Assembly: GCA_905221605.1 (NCBI GenBank)
Contig: CAJNDS010002080.1
Location: 282,501-297,500 of the forward strand
DNA length: 15,000 nucleotides
Origin: Symbiodinium natans
Lineage: Eukaryota > Sar > Dinophyceae > Suessiales > Symbiodiniaceae
Direction: 5' to 3'
Positions 1 through 7,500 of this stretch are shown in pieces (positions within the stretch are counted from its first letter, which is position 1; every line of letters begins with the position of its first letter). A model generated the notes under the pieces. The model was given only the letters and a program-made list of their open reading frames with translations. It did no database searches and was not told where the DNA came from. Both the position numbers and the translations under genes were made by a program.

Positions 1-83
1 TCCATTTCCGTTCGCGGGCTTTCTAGGGAATAGGGCCGATAAGTAAGAGGGAGCTGGGGGGGAGGTCTGGGGCTTAGGGGTTG

Positions 84-146
84 AGGGGTTTGGGGTTTAG
101 GGTTTAGGGTTTAGGGTTTAGGGTTTAGGGTTTAAACCCTAAACCC
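84..146. repeat. Head-to-head telomere-like junction, (TTTAGGG)n to (CCCTAAA)n
   Basis: About seven G-strand heptamers run directly into C-strand heptamers, with TTTAAA (131-136) at the centre. Positions 121-146 are a perfect 26 bp palindrome. The orientation matches two chromosome ends joined head to head, but the tract is tiny and sits among many similar arrays, so local inversion or foldback synthesis is as likely. 150-260 is low-grade telomere-derived sequence without a gene I can support. Confidence 0.9.
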
Positions 147-279
147 CAGAAGGAAGTGTAGCCTATCCCATGAGAGCCGACCTAGAAACCTAAACCAGCC
201 TAAACCGCACACACCCCAAACAGATCTCAAACCCAATTTTCGGAGAAGGGGGGGGGGGTTCGGGTTTAGGGGTTAGCGT

Positions 280-2655
280 TTAGGGTTTAGGATCTTTTGT
301 TTTTGCTTTTTTGGAGGAAGAGTCCTTGCCCATCTTGTGGACCAGCATAATCTGACGCTCCGCAATGTCCATGACAACTCCTCAGACGTAGCCCTAAACC
401 CTAAAACCCAACCCTAAACCCTAAACCCTAAATCCTAAAACCCAAAACGCCAACCACACAAGAACCCAGCTTCTGCGCCCCACAGCTTAACACATAAGAC
501 ATAACTAGCGCTCCCTCGCAACCAAAGAAATGTTCAACATACCCCCTGCTGGGCATACCCAAAATCTCCCCGACCCTACATTCTCCTTTCGGGACTTACA
601 CTAAACCCCCAAACCCTAAACCCATGATGGCATGGAGGAATTGGGGGGGGGGGGGGGGGGGCCTTGTGAAAAACAAATCACCTTAAATCCGAAAATGCAC
701 AATCGCTTCAGAAGGGAAAAGGCAGTGTCCTAGTTGAACTACTGTATGCTAAGGCCGAGAAGAGTACCTCAACACAAGGGGTATCTTACGAGTTAAACCC
801 TAACCCCGAAGCCCTGAGCCCTAATCCCTAAGCCCTAAACCCTAAACCCTGGACCCAAACCCTAAACCCTAAACCCTAAACCCTAAACCCTAAACCCTAA
901 ACCCTAAACCCTAAACCCTAAACCCTAAACCTCTGCGGGCACATGCGGCCATTGGTTGGCACACCGTCGAACCGGGCAGCATCGACCAGCCTAAGGAATT
1001 GTCCCGTCAGCCCAAAAAAAGCTTGCCCAATAAGGCAAGGGATAGGGTTTAGGGTTTAGGGTTTAGGGTTTAGGGTTTAGGGTTTAGGGTTTAGGGCTTA
1101 GGGCATAGGGTTTAGGGTTTAAAGGTTTAGGGTTTAAAAGTTTAGGGTTTAAAGGTTTAGGGTTTAGGGTTTAGGGTCTAGGGTCTAGGGTTTAGGGTTT
1201 CGGGTTTAGGGTGAAAGGTTTAGGGTTTAGGGTTTGGGGCACCCTGCACCCTAAACCTTAAACCCTCTTATCTATAAGGCTTTGAGGATTTCAGAGGTGC
1301 AGGGCTTATGGGCTGCTTTGACATGCGTTTGAAGTGGTCTGAAACCCTGCACCCCGTAACCCCATAGCCCTAATTTTGGGGAGCCGTGCTGGTCTAAGGC
1401 TTCCGCAGATAGAGCTAACATAGGGGATTAGAATAAGGTGTTGCGGGCACCTATGGTATATTTATATAGGGGCCATGAGGGAACACTATTCGGAATCATT
1501 CCGACCCTAAATTGCGCATTGAATCGCTATGCGGAAGCTGGCCATGTGACTTCGTTGGGTGAGGTGGCTTGGGGTGAGGGTTTGGGAGAGAAGTGCTTAG
1601 GGGTTTAGGGTGCTTACGTCCCCAAGAGTCTCATAGTACATAATAAGCAACACCTGAATTTTCTGAGCCACCTTAACAACCCAGAACCTACTTCAATAAG
1701 GGATTTCATCATTCGAGGGGGTTTTGGGCTCTTGAGGTAGGCTCCCAAGGCCTCATGAGCCTTTCACGGAAAGCTTCAACCACCTGGGCGTATACCCTAA
1801 ACCCTACAGTAAACCCTAAAACCTAAACCCTAAACTAACCCTAAACCCTAAACTAACCCTAAACCCTAAACCCTAAACCCTAGAAACCTTACACCCCAAA
1901 AACCCACAACAAAGTTCTGTCGTGGGGCAGCTGCGTCACTTCGTCCCAAAGATCGATGAACGGCTCGCACAGCTCCGTCATCCTCCAAGTTGGCTGACAA
2001 GGAGTTGTGACTGACTGGGGTTTAGGGTTTATGGTTTAGGGTTTAGGGTTTAGGGTTCAAGTCTGTCCGCCGACCCTGGCGGCGTGTTGGATGGTTGTGG
2101 GGGCGGGAACCCTCCCCCTCCCCTCCCTTACACCCCCTGAAACCTTAAAACGCGGGGGAGGGGGTGGGTGGGGGGGGAGGGGGTGGGGGGTGGGGGTGAA
2201 CCCTAAACCCTAAACCCTAAACCCTAAACCCCAAACCCTTAAACGCGGCAGAGGCGCTCTTCCAAGGCCGACAAGTTGGACACGCCCGTGCCATCGAAGA
2301 TCGTGTCCACTTGACCTGCACCAGCTTTCCCAAGGCAGGGTTTAAGGCTTAGGGTTCAGGGTTTAGGGGTTTAGGGGTTTAGGGTTCAGGGTTTAGGGGT
2401 TTAGGGGTTTAGGGGTTTAGGGGTTTAGGGTGTATAGGGTTTAGGGGTTTAGGTTTTAGGGGTTTAGGGGTTTAGGGTTTAGGGGTTTAGGGGTTAGTGG
2501 CTTGGGGGTTTAGGGGTGGGATGTTCCCCCTTAGACCAAATAGCGGCTACGGCCATCCCTATTCAGGACTCTTTAGGGCAGAGTCTATATAAATATGTGG
2601 CAGAGTCTATATATATACATATATACATATATATATATACACATATATATATATG

Positions 2656-2701
<46 letters not shown>

Positions 2702-3503
2702 CGTATACATGTGTATTCTTATAGCGCTTGATGTTGGACCTGCTCGGGTAGAGGCCCCATCTATCAAGTCAAGATGCTGGGGCCGCTGGGGGGCTATTCA
2801 GGGCAACCTGTCTGTTTGGGGGCTGCTGACCCGAACCCTAAACCCTAAACCCTAAACCCTAAACCCTAAACCCTAAACCCTAAACCCTAAACCCTAAACC
2901 CTAAATGCCTCAAGTCCAGCTGCGTGATAAGGTTGGGGGGCTGAATTTGGGGTTGAGGGATCACTGGCCTCAACTGCAACAAATCCAAATCCAGCAGATT
3001 CAACTCAACTCGTAGCCCGCGCCCCCCCCTCTTTGCCCGGAACAAGGAAGCAACCTTTCAACCCGTGAGGTTTGAGGGATTTAGGTTGGGATGTTCCCCC
3101 TTATACTAACAGTGTTCAGTTGGGAGTATAGTACCCCCCCCTGATAATCTCGATTGAGGAGCTGTGAGTATAAGGGGGAACATCTCAAGCTTTCGGGTTC
3201 TTGGACACCCAAAGTACACATCGGCATCTTGTTCAAAATCAAAGCAAAGCATCTGAAGAGGCAGCTGCGAAGGGGAACTTTGGGGTTCAGGAAGAGGGTT
3301 GGTCCTAAGCCCTGAACCCTAAACTCTAAATTCTCAACCCTGAGCCTAAACCCTAAACTCGGGCATAAGGTTGACGAGCTGTTTCAGGGGCTGCATGGCG
3401 TTAGACCCTAACCCTCACCCTAAACCCCAAACCCTAAACAGGTGCCTACCAGGAGTGCACGCACGGGAAGCCAGGCTTCCCACAAGATCTTCAGATCCTT
3501 CTC
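280..3503 (-). CDS. Gene A: multi-exon protein of unknown function, C-terminal part, 5' end not found
   Basis: I do not recognise the product. Proposed exons in transcript order: 3440-3503, 2245-2315, 1911-1993, 1346-1399, 931-1021, 466-545, 280-380 (TAA at 280-282). Typical readings are [93 protein letters not shown] and [18 protein letters not shown], followed by a lysine/serine-rich tail. The last codons (DPKP, stop) are read from telomeric repeat. Phases agree at 3440>2245, 2245>1911, 1346>931, 931>466 and 466>280. The 1911>1346 junction does not agree, so an exon or site is missing there. Donors at 923-930 and 3432-3439 are exact GTTTAGGG, and the one at 2237-2244 is GTTTAAGG. The exon reading is fairly sure for 3440, 2245, 1911, 931 and 280, and weaker for 466 and 1346. 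No start codon or promoter was identified, so the protein is 5' incomplete here. Confidence 0.6.
820..930 (-). repeat. (CCCTAAA)n array forming the 5' end of a gene A intron
   Basis: About 15 heptamers, thirteen of them nearly perfect at the high-coordinate end. On the transcript strand this is TTTAGGG repeat beginning at the donor of exon 931-1021. The rest of the intron (546-819) holds a 19-base poly-G run (643-661) and an island at 680-795 that is open on the plus strand but is probably non-coding. Confidence 0.9.
1043..1240 (+). repeat. (TTTAGGG)n array, partly degenerate, at the 3' end of a gene A intron
   Basis: Seven perfect copies, then a degenerate run with spacers such as AAAGG and TCTAGGG units. 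On the transcript strand it is CCCTAAA repeat lying upstream of the acceptor of exon 931-1021. 1400-1790 holds complex sequence with one weak coding-like frame near 1500-1555 that I do not call. Confidence 0.9.
1796..1883 (-). repeat. (CCCTAAA)n array
   Basis: Perfect and imperfect CCCTAAA copies with ACTAACCCTAAACCC variants. It lies just downstream (transcript sense) of exon 1911-1993 and forms the G-strand part of the following intron. A matching C-strand part (2019-2056) flanks the other side of that exon. Confidence 0.88.
2338..2515 (+). repeat. Variant telomeric array, mostly TTTAGGGG octamers
   Basis: A long run in which the unit is mainly GGGGTTTA rather than GGGTTTA, with TTCAGGG and GTGTATAGGG interruptions. 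It is the 3' flank, in transcript sense, of the intron preceding exon 2245-2315. It runs straight into a truncated inverted-repeat element at 2516. Confidence 0.88.
2516..2570 (+). mobile_element. Truncated copy of the inverted-repeat element
   Basis: GTGGGATGTTCCCCCTTAG matches the left terminus of the 3086 and 6119 copies, and CTATTCAGGACT (2559-2570) matches the interior of the 6119 copy (6183-6194). No right terminus follows; a TA microsatellite begins instead. This looks like a deleted copy. Confidence 0.6.
2607..2706. repeat. TA/TACA microsatellite
   Basis: About 100 bp of alternating TA with occasional CA steps. The overlapping YIYIYI-type frames on both strands are translations of this repeat and are not proteins. 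It lies in the 1.1 kb intron of gene A. The following 2717-2832 is a complex island open on the plus strand for ~36 codons without other coding support. Confidence 0.93.
2836..2905 (-). repeat. (CCCTAAA)n array
   Basis: Ten almost perfect heptamers. The adjoining island 2906-3085 has open frames on both strands: a leucine/glutamine-rich frame on the minus strand and an ATG-initiated frame ending at TAG on the plus strand. Neither joins the gene A exons in phase, so it is left uncalled. Confidence 0.88.
3086..3188. mobile_element. MITE/introner-like element with 27 bp terminal inverted repeats
   Basis: The ends 3086-3112 and 3162-3188 are inverted repeats matching at 25 of 27 positions (TTGGGATGTTCCCCCTTAT... 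against its reverse complement with G>A and A>C changes). The ~49 bp interior is unrelated to the telomeric repeat and codes for nothing. Related copies lie at 6119-6219, 4589-4785 (degenerate) and 2516-2570 (one end only). It is in the largest intron of gene A. Non-autonomous DNA transposon or introner is my inference from structure and copy number. Confidence 0.78.
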
Positions 3504-3533
3504 CTGAGGTCAATTTTGTTAGGGTGGGTTCAG

Positions 3534-3638
3534 AGTTTAGGGTTTAGGGTTCAGGGCTCAGGGCTCAGGGCTCAGGGTTCAGGGTTCAGGGTTCAGGGTT
3601 CAGGGTCCAGGGTTCAGGGTTGAGGGTTTAGTTTGGGC
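3534..3638 (+). repeat. Variant telomeric array: TTTAGGG, TTCAGGG, CTCAGGG
   Basis: The register stays heptameric while the third position changes in blocks: TTTAGGG copies, then three CTCAGGG, then four TTCAGGG, then TCCAGGG and TTGAGGG. Block-wise variants suggest local amplification of mutated units rather than continued telomerase synthesis. Confidence 0.88.
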
Positions 3639-3707
3639 GCTCGGGCTGTAAGGCCTACTATGGGTTTCCTACCAGAGCTGTTTGGGCCCCAAAGGTTCCT
3701 TGTTAGG

Positions 3708-3857
3708 TTTAGGGTTTAGAGTTTAGGGTTTAGGGTTTAGGGTTTAGGGTTTAGGGTTTAGGGTTTAGGGTTTAGGGTTTAGGGTTTAGGGTTTAGGGTT
3801 TAGGGTTCCTGGTTTAGGGTTGCGTTGCAAGAATGGGGGGGGGGGGGGGGGGGGGGG
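3708..3857 (+). repeat. (TTTAGGG)n array ending near a 23-base poly-G tract
   Basis: Some 14 near-perfect heptamers (3708-3811), a short spacer, then 23 consecutive G (3835-3857). The whole stretch 3504-4503 between gene A and gene B contains only arrays, degenerate GGGTTT-rich DNA and short islands. A 52 nt island at 4371-4422 has open frames but no supported gene. Confidence 0.9.
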
Positions 3858-3993
3858 CTTCTTCTCAGGTTCCTAGGATATCCAGCTTGAGGGCTTCCGC
3901 GCTGGGATGAATGGAATGCTAAAACGGCTGAGGGGCCATTCTAAGCCCTACAAACCCTAAACCCTAAACCCTAAACCCTAAACCCTAAACCTT

Positions 3994-4033
3994 GGAATGA
4001 TAGGGTTAAGAAGGGAATGATAGGGTTAAGAAG
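3994..4033 (+). repeat. 20 bp tandem duplication
   Basis: The 20-mer GGAATGATAGGGTTAAGAAG is present twice in perfect tandem (3994-4013, 4014-4033) at a point where C-strand telomeric repeat switches to degenerate G-strand repeat. It is likely slippage or a local repair product. Confidence 0.92.
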
Positions 4034-4503
4034 GGAAAAGAGGGTTGTAGGGTTAAGGGGGGCTTAGGCGGTTTGGGTGTAGGTAAAAGGGGTTGTAGAG
4101 TTCAGAGGGTTTATAGGGATTGTAGGGCTTATGGGGTCGATGGGGTCTATGGGGTTTGGAAGGTTTGAGGATTAGAATCCTAGGTGTTTCGGATCACCTG
4201 CACATCCAAGTGTCCTCGTCAGAGGTGTTAGATTCTCTGGGCAAACCCTACAACCTAAAGCCTTCTTTCCCCACAGCACCTAGGAGAACCCTGAACCCTG
4301 AACCCTAAACCCCAAACCCTAAACCCTAACCCTAGACCCGAAACCCTAAACCCTTAAACGCCCTAAAACCCTTAAGGGATACATGCAATCACTTCCTTGA
4401 CATGGGGGAACCCGTTGTGGGCCTTTAGGGTTTAGGGCTCAGTGTAGCCGAGATCAAGCCACCCGTGTCCACGGGTTTAGGGTTTAGCTCCTAAAGTCCC
4501 ACA

Positions 4504-7500
4504 TCAAGTCGCGATGAAGGCATTGGCCGGGGCGACGACGCCCTCTGTCGCGTTCCCATATCTGAGGTCGATCAGGTTCTTGTGATACCTGAGTCTGGGG
4601 ATGCTCCGAAACCCTAAACCCTAAACCCTAAACCCTAAACCCTGAACCAATAGTAACAGTCCTTAATAGGGATGAATGACAATAGGGGGCCCTAAACCCC
4701 AAACCCCAAACCCTAAACCCCAAACCCCAAACCCTAAACCCTAAACCCTATCAGGGACTGTTAGGATAAGGGGAAACATCCCAACCTGAGTCTCTGGAAG
4801 GATCGGGGCGTGATTCCCCCGAATGCAAGGACTTAAACTAAATCCGGCTCTAGGTGGGTGTAGCTGTATTGTTTAGGACTCATGGGCCCCCAAATCCTAA
4901 ACCCTTCTGTGTGTGTTCCTAGGGTTTGCTGCTGATGTGATCCCGAGAACGCCTCAGAATGAGCCGGTGGAAATACTCCAAACCCCTAAGCCCTAAACCC
5001 TAAACCCTAAACCCAAAACATTTTTCTGTTTGCTAGTATGCTCGAAAGGACATCCCGCACCTACACTCACCAATATGCACGAGGGACCCTACAGTACTAC
5101 ACAGCCTCGGCAAGCAAGAACTTGCAAGGCATCACCAACAAAACCCCAAACCCTAAACCCTAAGCCCTAAACCCCAAACCCCAAACCCTAAACCACAAAC
5201 CCTAAACCCCAAACCCTAAGCCCCAAACCCCAAACCCTAAACCCTAACACCCTAACACCCCATGGCTTCAGGGTCGCAGCGTCGCAAGGCCCCGGACATG
5301 TCCGGGAAACACCCGTACAGTGGGCCCTGAGCTTGTTGCCGAGGAGTAAGAGGGCTTATAAACCCCTAAACCCTAAACCCCTAAACCCCTAAACCCCTAA
5401 ACCCTAAACCCTAAACCCTAAACCCTAAACCCTAAACCCCTAATCCCTAGACCCTAAACCCGAAACCCCTGATCCCTAATCCCTAAACCCCTAAACCCTA
5501 AACCCCTAATCCCTAAACCCCTAAACCCTAAACCCCTAATCCCTAAACCCTAAACCCGAAACCCTAAACAACACCACTGCGCGCCACTGACCGAGCAAAG
5601 CTGCGCGACCGTGGACTCCAGCAACTTCTCCCTGCGCTCTGTGAAGTCAGGGTTTAAGGGTTAAGGGTTAAGGGTTTAGGGTTTAGGGGTTTAGGGTTGA
5701 GGATTTCGGGGTTTAGGGTTTAGGGTTTAGGGTTAAGGGGTTTAGGGGTTTAGGGGTTTAGGGTTTAGGGTTTAGGGGTTTAGGGGTTTAGGGTTTAGGA
5801 TTTAGGGGTTTAGGAGTTTAGGGGTTTAGGGGTTTACAGGGGTTTAGGCTTAGGGGTTTAGGGGTTTACGGGTCTAGGGGTCTAGGGGGTGCAGGGGTTT
5901 AGGATTGGAGGTGTGCTGGTTACGGGGCCAACGCGACTGAGAGCCCAGACATCCGAAACGGATTTCCCGAACCTTGAACCGAGTTTAGGGTTTAGGGTTC
6001 AGGGTTTAGGGTTTAAAACCTAAACCCATAACATCATCCAGAGTCCTGAAGTTGAGACTATCTCCCTGAACTCTTTTACTGCAGTTTAGGGTGATCTGGG
6101 AAAAACTTAACCCTAAACTTGGGAAGTTTCCCCTTATCAGTCCGTACTGGGGATTGCAGTACCCCCGATTATACGTAATCGCTATTCAGGACTGTTAGTT
6201 ATAAGGGGGAACATCCCAACCCTAAACCCTAAACCCCTAAACCCCTAAACCATGAGCCCTAAACCCCTAGACCCCGAAACAATAAATTCTTTTTGCTACA
6301 ATTTGGTGAGATCTGGAGTAAAACGCGTATTCCTAAACGCCCGAAGCCACGAGCGCTTCGGAGACACAGTACAGGGTTTGGGGTTTGGGGTTTAGGGTTT
6401 ATAGGGTTTATAGGGTTTATAGGGTTTATAGGGTTTATAGGGTTTATAGAGTTTATAGAGTTTATAGAGTTTATAGGGTTTAGGGTTTAGGGTTTACGGC
6501 AACAACTCTGTGTTGCTAGTGGCCTGTTGTAGGCAGGCTGGCAGTCCGCGGCAACTAGGAGAAACTCTTTCTGCATCTCCTGCCCCCCAGATACAGCACA
6601 GGGCTTAAACCCTAAACCCGAGTTAGGGAAACCCGTACCCTAACCCTAAACCCTAAACCCTAAACCCCAAACCCCAAATCTTCAGCCCGAAACCCTCAAC
6701 CCCATAGAACTCTAGGGTTTTAAGGCAACCCGTCGGGTTTAGGGTGTGCTGCCTCTGAAAGACCCTAGTTCCGAGAACTCCTCATGATAGCAGGGATGAG
6801 AGTCTTGGATTTCATCGAAGACCCTAAAAAAAACGCCCTAAACCTTGATCCCTAGGACGTCAACCCGGAATGCCTCAAACAACCTGTGAGCCCCGAACGC
6901 AAGCCGCTGTCCCAAGCATCAGACTTCTCCCCCCCTAAACCCTAAAACCTAAACCCTAAACCCTAAACCCTAACCCTAAACCCTAACCCCCCCCCCCCCC
7001 CAAAAAAAAAAGAGAAAAAGCCCAAATCTTTGTGGGCTCAGGGGCTTTGGGTTTAGAAAATTCGTTTCCGGATACATCGGGGCCTTAGGAAATATAAAAG
7101 GGTTTCGGAGGTTATTGTAGAATAGCTATATAGGGGCCATGAATTGAATTCCTAGGACTTGATAGTAGGCTTCAGGGTCTTTAGGGGTAAACCTAAACCA
7201 AACCCTAAACCCTAAACCCTAAACCCTAACACCCACAATCCCTCCCTGACGTCCTGCGTATACATCCGCTGATAGCCGGCCAACTGCGCAAGCTTCTAGA
7301 TGTGGTTGTTCGAGGGTAAGGCTTATGGCTTGGGGTTATAGGGTGTACGTAGTTGCTTTCAGCTTGGGCTTTAACTGCCCCAAAGCCTAAACCTTTAGAG
7401 CGTTAGGTTTATAGCTTGGGGTTTTAGGGCATAGTTGCCCCAGATTTTCCCTCGATCTTCCTAGAAAGAGAACCCTCAAAAACCAGCCTAAACCCTAAAC

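Noticed and set aside
2516-2855. Overlapping frames rich in Tyr-Ile on both strands
   Set aside because: They are produced by the TA/CA microsatellite and have no codon bias or domain.
2906-3060. Exon with Leu/Gln-rich frame on minus or ATG frame on plus
   Set aside because: Both strands are open, and neither frame joins neighbouring gene A exons in phase while exon 3440 joins 2245 directly.
6293-6490. Plus-strand 65-codon frame with repeated IGF/IEF
   Set aside because: It is a read-through of the GGGTTTATA nonamer array. The first part overlaps minus-strand exon 6281-6332, which has better splice and phase support.
6498-6580. tRNA-like GC-rich island
   Set aside because: No cloverleaf or T-loop consensus could be placed, and the minus strand reads as a good exon (EMQKEFLLVAADCQPAYN).
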